Assembly: GCA_014239155.1 (NCBI GenBank) | Contig: JAAZZQ010000078.1 | Coordinates: forward strand, 1 to 64,000 | DNA from: Lachnospiraceae bacterium | GTDB lineage: Bacteria; Bacillota; Clostridia; Lachnospirales; Lachnospiraceae | DNA length: 64,000 nt | Direction of reading: 5' to 3' | Shown here: piece after piece, positions 34,486-44,436 of the stretch | Position numbering within the stretch: position 1 is the first letter of the stretch | Layout: every line of letters begins with the position of its first letter | Program-made: the position numbers and the translations under genes | The notes under the pieces: model-generated | Databases searched by the model: none | Told to the model about the DNA's origin: nothing | What the model saw: only the letters and a program-made list of their open reading frames with translations

Positions 34486-37140
34486 TTACCTCAATTGCGC
34501 AAGCCGTTCTGTGACTTGTTCCTTCATTTGTACATATTTTGCCAATTTTTCCCTTTCCTCGGCAATCTTTGCCTCCGGCGCCTTTGACATAAATCTTTCA
34601 TTGTTCAACATCCCATTCACGCGTGCAAGCTCACCTTCCAATCGTTTCTCTTCCTTTTCTAAGCGCGCGATCTCCTGTGTGATATCAACCAGTTCCGCAA
34701 AAGGAATATAAATGTTAGCATTGGCAATCACAACAGAAACTGCATCCTCTGCAATTCCATTTTTGTTATCTTGAATCTGTACATCAGACGCGTAAGCAAG
34801 TGACGCAAAGAACAGTTTTCCTTCTGTAAAAGTCTCCCTAATTTCCGCCTTGTCAGAGACAACAAAAACATGTGCCTTCTTTGAAGGCGCCACATTCATC
34901 TTTGTGCGCACATTTCTAATGCCGCGCACTGCCTCTTTGATAATCTCAATCTCTTTTTCATCCTTTTTAAAGCTGCGTGTTTCTGTATACTCTGGCCACT
35001 TTGATACCATAATGGACTCTTCCTCGGACTGAAGTGTACAGAAAATTTCCTCTGTGATAAATGGCATATATGGATGCAAAAGTTTCAATGCATCAATCAA
35101 CACTGTCTTTAATGTCCACAACGCTGCATTTTGCGAACACATATTATCGGAATTATAGAGTCTTGGCTTAACCATCTCAATATACCAGTCACAGAACTCA
35201 TCCCAAATAAAATCATAAATCTTCTGAACAGCAATCCCTAGTTCAAAACTCTCCATATTGTCAGTAACCTCTTTCACAAGGCTGTTCAGTTTAGATAAAA
35301 TCCAACGGTCCGCTGGCTCTAAAGAGTCAGAAGCATCTGTCACGGTCTTGCCTTCCATATTCATCATAATAAAGCGCGATGCATTCCAAATTTTATTTGC
35401 AAAGTTTCGATTTGCCTCCACGCGCTCATAATAAAAGCGCATATCATTTCCAGGCGCATTTCCTGTAATTAAAGTCATCCGCAGTGCATCCGCACCATAC
35501 TGCTCAATAACTTCAAGTGGGTCAATACCATTTCCTAAAGATTTTGACATCTTTCGCCCTTGCGCGTCACGCACCAACCCATGAAACAACACAGTATGGA
35601 ATGGCTTTGTTCCCATATGTTCATACCCCGAGAAAATCATGCGAATTACCCAGAAAAAGATAATATCATACCCTGTCACAAGTACATCTGTTGGATAAAA
35701 ATAATCTAACGCTTCTGTTTTGTCAGGCCATCCAAGCGTTGAAAATGGCCAGAGTGCAGAGGAAAACCATGTGTCGAGCGTGTCTGGGTCCTGTGTAAAA
35801 TGTTTGCCACCACACTTTGGACAAACTTCAGGCATCTCTTTTGCAACAACAATCTCTCCACATGCATCACAATAGTAGGCCGGAATCCGATGCCCCCACC
35901 AAAGCTGTCTGGAAATGCACCAGTCCTTAATATTATCCGTCCAATTATAGTAGGTCTTTTCCATACGTTCTGGAATCAATTTAATTGCACCGTTCTTTAC
36001 TGCTTCCACTGCCGGCTGAATCAATTCACTCATTCTGACAAACCACTGTTGTTTTACAAGAGGCTCAATCGTTGTCTTACAGCGGTCATGTGTCCCTACA
36101 TTATGGCTGTAATCCTCTACTTTTACAAGAAGCCCCATCGCGTCAAGTTCCGCGACAATAGCCTTTCTCGCCTCATAGCGATCCATACCCGCATATTTGC
36201 CACCATTTTCATTAATGGTCGCATTATCATTCATAATATTGACAATTGGCAGGTTATGCCGCTTTCCAACCTCAAAATCATTTGGATCATGTGCTGGCGT
36301 AATTTTTACCACACCTGTCCCAAACTCCATATCAACATACGTATCTTCCACCACTGGAATCTCACGATTCATCAAAGGAAGCATCAGCTTCTTTCCGCGC
36401 AGATGTGCATATCGCTTATCTTCTGGGTGAATCGCCACCGCAGTATCTCCCAACATTGTCTCAGGCCGTGTTGTCGCAAACGTTAAATACTCTCCGGATT
36501 CTGTGCCATCTTCTTTTAAAACTGGATATTTTATATGCCACAAATGCCCTGCTTGCTCTTCGTACTCAACCTCAGCATCTGAGATAGAAGTATTGCAAAC
36601 TGGACACCAGTTAATCATTCTTGCACCCTTATAGATATACCCTTTTTCATGCATCTTGCAGAACACTTCTGTCACGGCTTTATTACAGCCTTCATCCATA
36701 GTAAAACGTTCCCGATCCCAATCACACGAAGAACCTAATTTCTTTAACTGGCTAATAATCCGGCCACCATACTCTTTTTTCCAGTCCCAAGCACGCTCAA
36801 GAAATTTTTCTCTCCCCAAATCATGCTTGTCTATGCCTTCCTCTTTCAGCTTCTCTATAATCTTGACTTCCGTAGCAATACTGGCATGGTCCGTTCCCGG
36901 CTGCCAAAGTGTATTGTATCCCTGCATGCGCCGAAATCGAATCAAAATATCTTGCATTGTATTGTCAAGTGCATGTCCCATATGAAGCTGTCCTGTAATA
37001 TTGGGAGGTGGAATCACAATGGTAAATGGCTTTTTGCTCCTGTCAACCTCTGCATGAAAATATTTTCGCTCCATCCACCTCTGATAAATCTTGTCCTCTA
37101 GACCATGTGGGTCATAAGTCTTTGCCAACTCTCTACCCAT
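34486..37140 (-). CDS. valS: Valyl-tRNA synthetase
   Basis: 884 residues, full length. Class I signatures [13 protein letters not shown] (HIGH) near residue 47 and KMSKSLGNG near 525. The CP1 editing domain contains [19 protein letters not shown], and a C-terminal coiled-coil arm ([16 protein letters not shown]) is present. It charges tRNAVal and hydrolyses misacylated Thr-tRNAVal. GGAG precedes the ATG. An intrinsic terminator lies between its promoter and start (see the leader entry). Confidence 0.97.
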   Translation of the reverse strand: MGRELAKTYDPHGLEDKIYQRWMERKYFHAEVDRSKKPFTIVIPPPNITGQLHMGHALDNTMQDILIRFRRMQGYNTLWQPGTDHASIATEVKIIEKLKEEGIDKHDLGREKFLERAWDWKKEYGGRIISQLKKLGSSCDWDRERFTMDEGCNKAVTEVFCKMHEKGYIYKGARMINWCPVCNTSISDAEVEYEEQAGHLWHIKYPVLKEDGTESGEYLTFATTRPETMLGDTAVAIHPEDKRYAHLRGKKLMLPLMNREIPVVEDTYVDMEFGTGVVKITPAHDPNDFEVGKRHNLPIVNIMNDNATINENGGKYAGMDRYEARKAIVAELDAMGLLVKVEDYSHNVGTHDRCKTTIEPLVKQQWFVRMSELIQPAVEAVKNGAIKLIPERMEKTYYNWTDNIKDWCISRQLWWGHRIPAYYCDACGEIVVAKEMPEVCPKCGGKHFTQDPDTLDTWFSSALWPFSTLGWPDKTEALDYFYPTDVLVTGYDIIFFWVIRMIFSGYEHMGTKPFHTVLFHGLVRDAQGRKMSKSLGNGIDPLEVIEQYGADALRMTLITGNAPGNDMRFYYERVEANRNFANKIWNASRFIMMNMEGKTVTDASDSLEPADRWILSKLNSLVKEVTDNMESFELGIAVQKIYDFIWDEFCDWYIEMVKPRLYNSDNMCSQNAALWTLKTVLIDALKLLHPYMPFITEEIFCTLQSEEESIMVSKWPEYTETRSFKKDEKEIEIIKEAVRGIRNVRTKMNVAPSKKAHVFVVSDKAEIRETFTEGKLFFASLAYASDVQIQDNKNGIAEDAVSVVIANANIYIPFAELVDITQEIARLEKEEKRLEGELARVNGMLNNERFMSKAPEAKIAEEREKLAKYVQMKEQVTERLAQLR

Positions 37141-37143
37141 ATT

Positions 37144-37294
37144 CTACTCCTTTCTATACACAAAAAAACCTTTCCTGCAGACCATTTCTTCTGCAACAAA
37201 AGGCGAATCAATACCGATGGAGACACCTCTTTGGTCTTCCTTTTCGAGAATATTCATATTTTATTATAGTAGTAAATCTATCGCAAATTGTCAA
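37144..37294 (-). promoter_or_regulatory. valS leader: promoter, short ORF and candidate transcription attenuator
   Basis: On the minus strand TTGACA (37289-37294), 17 nt and TACTAT (37266-37271) form a promoter. Only ~20 nt before the valS start is a hairpin with CTGCAG-type inner stem and CCTTT/AAAGG outer stem (37169-37203), followed by seven U (37162-37168): an intrinsic terminator inside the leader. A 37-codon open frame runs from an ATG at 37257, right at the expected transcript start, through the hairpin to a TAG at 37144, 3 nt before valS. It contains four Val codons. No T-box consensus is present. The ORF could be chance. Confidence 0.55.
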
Positions 37295-37430
37295 TAAATT
37301 TTTTTTAATTTTTATATATAATCTTTTCTTCGGGCATGATATACTATAAACTATGTTATAAATAAAAATTATTGGGAACTGTTTGTTTCTAAATACAGTT
37401 CCCTGCAAAAGTACAAGGAGGATTCCTTTT

Positions 37431-38930
37431 GTGAAGAAAAGATTATTCAAAATCAAAAAAATAATTTTATACACCACAGCAACACTGATTTTTTGTGTAA
37501 AGCCACTACCAGTTTTAGCTACTGAGAACAATATTCCACCTGTTGAAAGCACACCTACACAGAACCCCCCCGTGGAGAGCACGCCTACAGAAAGCACACC
37601 CGCAGAAAATATCCCTTCGGAAAGTACCCCCGCGGAAAGCACACCCGCAGAAAATATCCCTGCAGAGAGTAAGCCCGCGGAAAATACACCCGCGGACACG
37701 CCTTCCGTTGGGTCCCCTACTCTCCCGAAACCCGAAGAATCCCAAACACCGGCTGGAACACCCTCCACAGATGCTTCCAATACAGAATCTGTTCCAAACC
37801 CGACTCCACAGCCACCCTCATCAGATACAACAATAACACCACAGCCAGAGCCGCCCTCCGCAAAACCTCCTGCTTCCTCTGAAAATTCTTCCAACCAGAA
37901 CAGTTTTTCTGTGACTCCTATGAGCGGAACGTACTATGCGGCAACCCAGACAGGACTCAATGTCCGCAGCGGACCTTCCAAGGACTACAAAAAACTAGGT
38001 ACACTAAAATATGGTCAAGAAATTACTGTAACTGGAAAAACTGCAGACAATTGGTATCAAATTCAGTATTCTGGCAATACTGCATATGTTTCTGCGGAAT
38101 TTTTGTCAGACACACCACTTAATGGCACAAATGCTTCTGTCACAGTAACCCCTTCCTCACCTGATAACACAATTCTTGATGATGAAGTTGATTTGCCAGA
38201 CAATATGGGCAGTGATTTGACATCAGACACACAGACCGAGGAAGATACAGAAGAAAACAATTCAGAAATTTCCGGCAGTTTACTGGGCACTCCTGTGGTC
38301 ATTGTACTGGCAGTCGCCATCTTTGCAGTATTAGCGTTAATCTGTTACTCTGTATACAGTTTCTTTCGGAAAGATAACAATTCTATTGATGAAGATGAAG
38401 AGTATTACGAGGAAGAACCATATTTCAATGAGGAATATTATGAGGAAAATGATACCGACGAAGAATACTATGAAGAGGAATATTATGAGGACGAATATCG
38501 CGACGAACAATATTCTGATGAGGAGTATTCCGACGAATCATATTCCGAACAGAACTATCTCAACAAGGACTATCCAAATGAAGAATATTCGGAAGAAATC
38601 TATCCCCCTAAGGAGTATTCAAATAAAATGTACTCTGATGAAAACAATCCTGATAAGGAATATTCTGAGGAAGAATACTTTGAAGAAAATTATTCCGATG
38701 AAAACTATTCTGATGAAGAAGACTATCCCGATGAAAATTATTCTGATGAGGAATATTCTGAGGAAGATTATTTTGAAGAAGAATATTCCAATGAAAATTA
38801 TTCCAATAGAGAAGATTATCCTGACGAAGAATATTTTGAGGAAGATTATCCTGACGAAACACATTCTGAACAGCTTTACTCTGACAAAGAAAAATCTACT
38901 CTCCCGAAAAATTCTCATCCAAACAAATAA
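37431..38930 (+). CDS. Surface SH3-domain protein with Pro/Thr repeats and a Tyr/Asp/Glu-repeat tail
   Basis: 499 residues from a GTG with AAGGAGG upstream. Residues 1-30 form a signal peptide (KKRLFKIKKIILYTT..., cleavage likely after VLA). A Ser/Thr/Pro/Glu repeat (ESTPAENIP units, about 38-145) leads to an SH3b domain (about 165-226, TGLNVRSGPSKDYKKLG) as in cell-wall-binding proteins. One membrane helix follows at about 283-311. The cytoplasmic tail (about 320-490) is built from degenerate five-residue units with Tyr in nearly every unit and Asp/Glu around it (EEYSDENYSDEEYSE). A 9-bp hairpin (37374-37403) lies in the leader. Role unknown. Confidence 0.8.
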   Translation: MKKRLFKIKKIILYTTATLIFCVKPLPVLATENNIPPVESTPTQNPPVESTPTESTPAENIPSESTPAESTPAENIPAESKPAENTPADTPSVGSPTLPKPEESQTPAGTPSTDASNTESVPNPTPQPPSSDTTITPQPEPPSAKPPASSENSSNQNSFSVTPMSGTYYAATQTGLNVRSGPSKDYKKLGTLKYGQEITVTGKTADNWYQIQYSGNTAYVSAEFLSDTPLNGTNASVTVTPSSPDNTILDDEVDLPDNMGSDLTSDTQTEEDTEENNSEISGSLLGTPVVIVLAVAIFAVLALICYSVYSFFRKDNNSIDEDEEYYEEEPYFNEEYYEENDTDEEYYEEEYYEDEYRDEQYSDEEYSDESYSEQNYLNKDYPNEEYSEEIYPPKEYSNKMYSDENNPDKEYSEEEYFEENYSDENYSDEEDYPDENYSDEEYSEEDYFEEEYSNENYSNREDYPDEEYFEEDYPDETHSEQLYSDKEKSTLPKNSHPNK

Positions 38931-38960
38931 ACCCTTTTTCTCTTTAGTTGCCTGTATGTA

Positions 38961-39078
38961 ATCGAGTAGGGAAAAATTTTTCCCCTACTCGCCGCGCGAC
39001 CTGTGCACCATGTTAGTGACTTACCTCCTCTGCACGGATCTGCGCATAAAAAAGAAGTGAGCTTCCCACTTCTTTTTT
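38961..39078. repeat. Repeat family A copy 3, ending in a bidirectional terminator
   Basis: ATCGAGTAGGGAAAA...TTTTCCCCTACTCG hairpin, diverged middle, TGCGCAT block, then a terminator at 39048-39078 (AAGAAGTG/CACTTCTT with A- and T-tracts) shared by the convergent SH3 gene (+) and the gene at 39077 (-). Confidence 0.72.
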
Positions 39079-39376
39079 AAAACCCAATTTTATTATTGGA
39101 TTTTGTCCGCAGCATCTTTATCTCTCCATTAATCTCTCCAAGTGTCTCCAGCACTCTATCCGCCGTCTCAAGCTGTGCAGAATTAATGCAAAATACAATT
39201 CTTACCTTTCCTCCACCAAAAATTTTAGAAAAAATACTTGGCTTCTCCCATCTGAGAAAATAGGAAACTCTCGCTTTCATAAACGCCTTTTCCAGCATTG
39301 TCTTTGTCTCTGGATCTGTGACAGAGCAGAAATCTATCTCATTGTTTACTTTTACTTTACTATACTCATTTTCCAA
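39077..39376 (-). CDS. Conserved-looking small protein of unknown function
   Basis: 99 residues, soluble, no signal peptide. It reads as a small alpha/beta domain: a basic-aromatic middle (ARVSYFLRWEKPSIFSKIFGGGKVRIVFCIN) followed by ETADRVLETLGEIN. I do not recognise a family. It ends inside the shared terminator at 39048-39078 and lies downstream of the histidine phosphatase, 28 nt past its stop, so the two are probably one transcript. Confidence 0.6.
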   Translation of the reverse strand: MENEYSKVKVNNEIDFCSVTDPETKTMLEKAFMKARVSYFLRWEKPSIFSKIFGGGKVRIVFCINSAQLETADRVLETLGEINGEIKMLRTKSNNKIGF

Positions 39377-39404
39377 AGTTGTGACGCCTTCTTTCGTTTT
39401 ATTT

Positions 39405-40016
39405 CTAATAATATGTTTTTCCCTCTTCTATTATTAGTGTCTGACCATAATTTACTTCCACAATGGTAACTGCACAGTTTTTATGCACACCGCCCTTCCA
39501 GAAATCCTCAATGCCAATTCCACGCATATTTGACAAAAGTCCACGCAGAGCAGCTCCATGTGTTGACACCAATATTGTTTCATTGTGCATACTCTTATTA
39601 TGCACAATTTCCTGCAAAAAATCACCAGTTCTTACTTTTAATTCCATTATTGACTCGGCGCCCTTTGGAGGCTGATATGCTTCTGGCTTGTCAAAAAAAT
39701 TCATAAACGCAGGATCGGGAATATTATAATTGTCCTTCCCACAGCAAAGCCCTTCGTACTCTCCAAAACTAATCTCAATAATTCTTGGCTCTTCAATTAC
39801 AGGAATATCCCGTTCCCCCTTTATAATCATTGCTGTCTCATACGCCCTCTTTAAAGGACTTGTATATATTCTTGAAAACGGTACCCCGACAAGCGCTTGT
39901 GCCGTTATGCGGGCAAGTCTACGCCCTTCCTCATTCAACGGAATATCCGATCTTCCCTGAAAACGTCTCTTTACATTCCATTCTGTCTCTCCGTGGCGTA
40001 TCAAATACAGCTTCAT
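39405..40016 (-). CDS. Histidine phosphatase (phosphoglycerate-mutase-like)
   Basis: About 203 residues from the ATG at 40016, with GGAGG upstream. Catalytic motif LYLIRHGETEWN at the N terminus, conserved YTSPLKRAYETA, acid in EISFGEYEGL, and second His in VSTHGAALRGLL. These are cofactor-independent phosphatases on sugar phosphates or other small phosphoesters; family members include PhoE and CobC. No cobalamin genes adjoin, so CobC is unlikely. Confidence 0.9.
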   Translation of the reverse strand: MKLYLIRHGETEWNVKRRFQGRSDIPLNEEGRRLARITAQALVGVPFSRIYTSPLKRAYETAMIIKGERDIPVIEEPRIIEISFGEYEGLCCGKDNYNIPDPAFMNFFDKPEAYQPPKGAESIMELKVRTGDFLQEIVHNKSMHNETILVSTHGAALRGLLSNMRGIGIEDFWKGGVHKNCAVTIVEVNYGQTLIIEEGKTYY

Positions 40017-40130
40017 TTCTTCCTCCATACACAATATATAGCCTTTTGGAATCTATAATAGAACAACTCCATAAATACTATAATATACTTTTATAAAAAA
40101 TACAAGATTGCAAAATCACAAGTCAGCTAA

Positions 40131-40163
40131 AAAAGGCGAAAGGTTAAAAACTTTTCGCCTTTT
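40131..40163 (-). terminator. Terminator of the mal/amylase operon
   Basis: AAAAGGCGAAA/TTTCGCCTTTT stem with U-runs on both strands, 6 nt past the amylase stop. Confidence 0.85.
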
Positions 40164-40168
40164 GCTCT

Positions 40169-41896
40169 TTATTTTAGAATACAAATAGACTGTGCAGGCA
40201 TTGACAACACTTCTGTATCAAGCTCTACCACTTCCCCATTTAAAGTCAAATATCCACAGATTTCCATATCACTAAGCACAGTGTCCGCAAAATTTATTTC
40301 CACCACTTCATCCGATGTATTATATGCAATGGCAATTGTGCTATCCTCATAAGTCTTTGTAATCACTGCTTGATTTCCCTCAGTCAACTCCTCAATAATT
40401 TCAATTTCTCCCCGCGCAATCTCAGGATTCTCATTTCTAAGACGTACAGCCCTTTTATAATAGTTTAGAATAGAATAGGGGTCCTTTTGCTGCTGTTCTA
40501 CACCTGCAAATGCACTGACAATATCTCTGTCTGCATCCATAGGACCATCTGTCATACCCGCAGTATCTGCATCTGACCAAATCATTGGTAAACGTTTGTT
40601 CTCATCTTTTGTCCCAGAGCTTGACATTCCAATCTCCTCACCATAATACACAAACGGACTTCCATTCATTGTCATTAATAGACCACACGCCATTTTCATA
40701 TCATTAGCATCTTTCATAAGATTATTGGCAACACGCGCCATATCATGATTGGCTATAAACGGTGCATCAATATAATCCGGATTCTGTTCTGCATAATCTG
40801 TCTGATACTCAACCATACTTTCCACAAAATTCGCTGCTTTATATGCCCCCCTCGCCGCTTTAATCAGCTTTCCTTCCGCGCCCGCTACATCAAAATTAAA
40901 CATACTCGGTGTTCCGCTCGCATAGTAATCTGCAATGGTTGCCTTGTTTGCCCACACCTCTGACACCATATAAAAATCAGGATTCAGGTCAGTGCAATAA
41001 CTGTACAGCCAATCAAGTGCTTCTGTATTAAACTCTGTATCGTTTTCCTCAAAATGCAAGGCAGCATCCATTCGGAAACCATCTACTCCCATATCAAGCC
41101 AAAAGTTAGATATCTCTTCAAGTTCTGCCCGAAGCGACTCACTTGCAAGGTTAAAATCGGGCATCTCCGACCAAAATTCACCTTCATAATACCAGTTTGT
41201 TCCGCTAACAGGATAATAGGTTCCGCTAACCTGTTCCTCTACAAAGTGATAATAATCCACATAAGGGCACTCATCCAAATCTGGTTCCTGCCCTTCTGGA
41301 AGTTCTCTCAAATAGTCACACGCATCTACAAACCATTGATGTTGTGACGACGAATGATTAATAACAAAATCAATCACAACACGAATCCCTCTTTCATGGC
41401 ACTCATCCACCAAATTCTCAAAGTCTTCTATTGTGCCATATTCTTCATCAATAGAGCAATAATCTACCACATCATATTTATGATATGTTGTGGATTGCAT
41501 AATTGGCATCAACCATATTCCATTAAAGCCCATCTCCTCAATATAATCTAGCTTCTCTGTAACTCCATTTAGGTCTCCAATCCCATCTCCATCAGAGTCA
41601 TAGAAAGAATAAACAAAAATCTCATAATAATTTCTATAGTTATCATCAATAATATTTAATTCCTGTTCATAATCATATGGAATCGCACCAACAATTTCCA
41701 TATCTTCTTCTGTACTCTCTGTATCCTCTTCCTCCTCAGGTTCTGTGGCATCTGTTTCCAAATCAGAAGTATTTTCTACAACAGACTCCATCTCCTGTGC
41801 CACCACATCTTCTGTGCTGCCACAACTACAAAAATTCAATACCACCAGAGCTGACATTGTGATACTTAGTAAACGCTTTCCAAATTTTTTGTGCAT
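40169..41896 (-). CDS. Secreted GH13 alpha-amylase-family lipoprotein
   Basis: About 575 residues. I start at the ATG at 41896 (GGGAGG upstream). The N-terminal signal (KRLLSITMSALVVLNFCSCG) ends in a cysteine suited to lipidation, then an acidic linker (about 30-70). GH13 conserved regions: DFVINHSS (I), DGFRMDAALHF with the nucleophile Asp (II), MVSEVWAN with the acid Glu (III) and FIANHDM (IV). It cleaves alpha-glucans such as starch or maltodextrin at the cell surface. Last gene of the malE-malF-malG operon, which imports the products. Confidence 0.92.
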   Translation of the reverse strand: MHKKFGKRLLSITMSALVVLNFCSCGSTEDVVAQEMESVVENTSDLETDATEPEEEEDTESTEEDMEIVGAIPYDYEQELNIIDDNYRNYYEIFVYSFYDSDGDGIGDLNGVTEKLDYIEEMGFNGIWLMPIMQSTTYHKYDVVDYCSIDEEYGTIEDFENLVDECHERGIRVVIDFVINHSSSQHQWFVDACDYLRELPEGQEPDLDECPYVDYYHFVEEQVSGTYYPVSGTNWYYEGEFWSEMPDFNLASESLRAELEEISNFWLDMGVDGFRMDAALHFEENDTEFNTEALDWLYSYCTDLNPDFYMVSEVWANKATIADYYASGTPSMFNFDVAGAEGKLIKAARGAYKAANFVESMVEYQTDYAEQNPDYIDAPFIANHDMARVANNLMKDANDMKMACGLLMTMNGSPFVYYGEEIGMSSSGTKDENKRLPMIWSDADTAGMTDGPMDADRDIVSAFAGVEQQQKDPYSILNYYKRAVRLRNENPEIARGEIEIIEELTEGNQAVITKTYEDSTIAIAYNTSDEVVEINFADTVLSDMEICGYLTLNGEVVELDTEVLSMPAQSICILK

Positions 41897-42059
41897 ACCT
41901 ATCCCTCCCATTTCATTATCTTGTATTGCAGGCATATTCCAGAACGACTCCTGTTATAATAATAACAGGAGTCGTTCAAACGCGCTACTTATTTTCTTTT
42001 TTCTCTTTATCAAGACCATATTTTCAGATAGCTTTCAATTGAAACATCATAAATATGCC

Positions 42060-42911
42060 TTAACCCTTTACAGCACCGCCAGTCACACCTTCTACATAGT
42101 ACTTCTGTAAGCACATAAACAAGATTGTAACTGGCACTGCAACCAACACGCCGCCGGCGCAGAACCTTGTAAAATAACCCTGATAGTCGCCTGTAAACAA
42201 CCATCTTTGCAGACCTACAGCAACATTGTAACTAGCACTCGTACCAGATGCCACATAAGAAGCAAACACATAATCACACCACGGTCCCATAAATGCTACT
42301 AACGCCTGATAAATAATGATTGGCTTTGCAAGCGGAATAATCATGCCAAAGAAAATCTGTGCTCTTGTTGCACCATCAATTCTCGCCGCCTCATCCAACG
42401 CTTTTGGGAGTGTGTCGAAGAAACCCTTACAAATATAATATCCCATACCAGAACTTGCAACGCTAATCAAAATTAATCCGGGAACCGCCCCCTCCTGTGT
42501 CAGTCCAAACTGCTTTAACAGGAAGTAGAGACAAATCATGCTTAAGAATCCTGGGAACATTCCAAGGATTAGCCAGAATCTCATCAAAAGCTCGCGCCCT
42601 TTAAAGCGCATTCTCGAAAGTACATAACTCGTACAAAGCACAAAGATCGTCTGACCAATTGTCACAAAAACAGAGATAATCAGTGTATTTTTATACCAGC
42701 TTATAAAATTGCTGCTCGGATCAAAGAGGAACTTGTATGAATCCAATGAAAATTTTTTCGGAATGATATAATCAACCATGCCGCCGCCCATTTCATTATA
42801 AGAACGAAAACTTTGCAGCACTAGACATACAAACGGGAACAGCCAGATAATGCTAATCAATACCAACACAACATAAGTAATTGCATTTGAAATTTTTTTC
42901 TTACTTGTCAT
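42060..42911 (-). CDS. malG: Maltodextrin-type ABC transporter permease MalG
   Basis: 283 residues with six hydrophobic segments. The EAA loop (LPKALDEAARIDGATRAQIFFGMIIPLAKP) docks the ATPase. It forms the membrane channel with MalF. Its ATG overlaps the malF stop by 1 nt (TAATG). The C terminus ends ALCLQ-type: KYYVEGVTGGAVKG. Confidence 0.93.
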   Translation of the reverse strand: MTSKKKISNAITYVVLVLISIIWLFPFVCLVLQSFRSYNEMGGGMVDYIIPKKFSLDSYKFLFDPSSNFISWYKNTLIISVFVTIGQTIFVLCTSYVLSRMRFKGRELLMRFWLILGMFPGFLSMICLYFLLKQFGLTQEGAVPGLILISVASSGMGYYICKGFFDTLPKALDEAARIDGATRAQIFFGMIIPLAKPIIIYQALVAFMGPWCDYVFASYVASGTSASYNVAVGLQRWLFTGDYQGYFTRFCAGGVLVAVPVTILFMCLQKYYVEGVTGGAVKG

Positions 42912-44314
42912 TATTGGAATCCCTCCTCATCTTTAACTGATGGTAAGATATTGTAAACTACCAGTGAGATTACTGCTGTCACTACAAATACCATAATACC
43001 AATCACGGCTGCCATTCGATAATTCGTGTCATTAACAGTCAGCTTATACAGCCATGTAATCAACAAATCTGTTCGTCCTGCACCACCAGTCAATTCTGTG
43101 CTCAACGGCGAACCAGTCGTAAGCAAATATATTACATTGAAGTTGTTTAAGTTGCCTGTAAATGATGTCAGCAGATAAGGACCTGTCACAAAAAGCATGT
43201 ACGGCAGCGTAATTTTCATAAACATCTGAAATGGATTGGCACCATCAATACGTGCACTCTCATATAAATCTTCTGGAATATTCATCAGAAGTCCTGTGGT
43301 GATTAGCATTACATATGGTATACCAACCCACACATTGATAATAATAATTGTAATCTTTGCCAATAGCGGATCGGTCCAGAATGGAATTGCACTGTCAATC
43401 CATCCCCATTTCATCAGATAACCATTAATCAATCCGTCCTTTGCAAACATTTTACCAATATAGAGGAGTGATACAAACTGCGGAACCGCAATTGTCATTA
43501 CAAGAATTGTTCTCCATAATTTTTTAAATTTAATACCCTTCTTGTTTATTAGAATTGCAACTGCCATACCTCCAAAATAATTAAGGAAAGTTGCAAAAAA
43601 TGCCCATACTAATGTCCATATTAAAATGGTAAAGAAAGTGGAGCCAAAGCCCGAACCTCCTATGGAAAGTAAGTTCTTAAAATTTTCAAATCCCACCCAT
43701 GTAAACAGATTGGTAGGTGGCTGATGTGTTGCATCATAATTAGTAAATGCAACCAAAATCATAAAAACAATTGGCACTACAACAAACATAAACACGCCAA
43801 GCACGGGAATTGAAAGAAGTGTTTTGTCGAAGTTGTGGTCTAACAGACTGCTCAAATCCTGTTTGTTGCTTGGAAGCTCTTTTCCAGCTTCTAACTTTAA
43901 CTGTGACTCATAATTGTTTTTAACATTAATATACCAAATAATAATAAATAATACAGTAATAAATAACGTCATTACGCTGAATAACAGAATCAGGAAGCTG
44001 TTATCACCAAACACAGTTGTCTTTCCAATTTCTATTCCGTTGAAATAAGCAGGTTCCTCATGGGTTGCAACAGTTCCAAGAGACCCGAACTTCACAAGAT
44101 AGCTTGCGCCAAAAGACACAATATACCAAATATAGAGAATTTCAACGGCAAGAAATGCAATTCCACGGGCAAACTGCTTTCTCATGATTGAACCAAATCC
44201 CATAATGATAAAAGAAAGCTTTGTCTTCCAGTCACCCTTTGAAAATGCTGTTCCGATTAATCCAAAAGCGTTCCCTATTCCTTTAAAAAATCCGGCAATT
44301 TGATTTTCCTTCAT
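42911..44314 (-). CDS. malF: Maltodextrin-type ABC transporter permease MalF
   Basis: 467 residues, about eight hydrophobic segments; the extra N-terminal ~130 residues are typical of MalF. The docking loop is PEDLYESARIDGANPFQMFMKITLP. It works with MalG and the binding protein at 44437 for import of maltose or maltodextrins. No ATP-binding subunit is encoded in the operon; a shared MsiK-type ATPase elsewhere is expected. Confidence 0.93.
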   Translation of the reverse strand: MKENQIAGFFKGIGNAFGLIGTAFSKGDWKTKLSFIIMGFGSIMRKQFARGIAFLAVEILYIWYIVSFGASYLVKFGSLGTVATHEEPAYFNGIEIGKTTVFGDNSFLILLFSVMTLFITVLFIIIWYINVKNNYESQLKLEAGKELPSNKQDLSSLLDHNFDKTLLSIPVLGVFMFVVVPIVFMILVAFTNYDATHQPPTNLFTWVGFENFKNLLSIGGSGFGSTFFTILIWTLVWAFFATFLNYFGGMAVAILINKKGIKFKKLWRTILVMTIAVPQFVSLLYIGKMFAKDGLINGYLMKWGWIDSAIPFWTDPLLAKITIIIINVWVGIPYVMLITTGLLMNIPEDLYESARIDGANPFQMFMKITLPYMLFVTGPYLLTSFTGNLNNFNVIYLLTTGSPLSTELTGGAGRTDLLITWLYKLTVNDTNYRMAAVIGIMVFVVTAVISLVVYNILPSVKDEEGFQ

Positions 44315-44436
44315 AGTTTCCTCCAGATTATCATGTGGTTATACACAGCAGAAGAACAAATTCTCCCGCTGTGCATGGTTTTCTGTTACTATTTTATTGA
44401 TTTTTTGTATATTTTACGCTTTCTTATTCCTGCCAA

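Noticed and set aside
37208..37894. Minus-strand frame of about 228 codons with Val/Gly/Ser repeats opposite the SH3 gene
   Set aside because: It is the antisense shadow of the Pro/Thr repeat and extends over the valS promoter; no start signal fits.
38608..38918. Long open frames on the minus strand opposite the SH3 protein tail
   Set aside because: They mirror the repetitive acidic/Tyr codons of the plus-strand gene, giving Ile/Phe-rich or Asn/Gln-rich products, and have no ribosome binding site.
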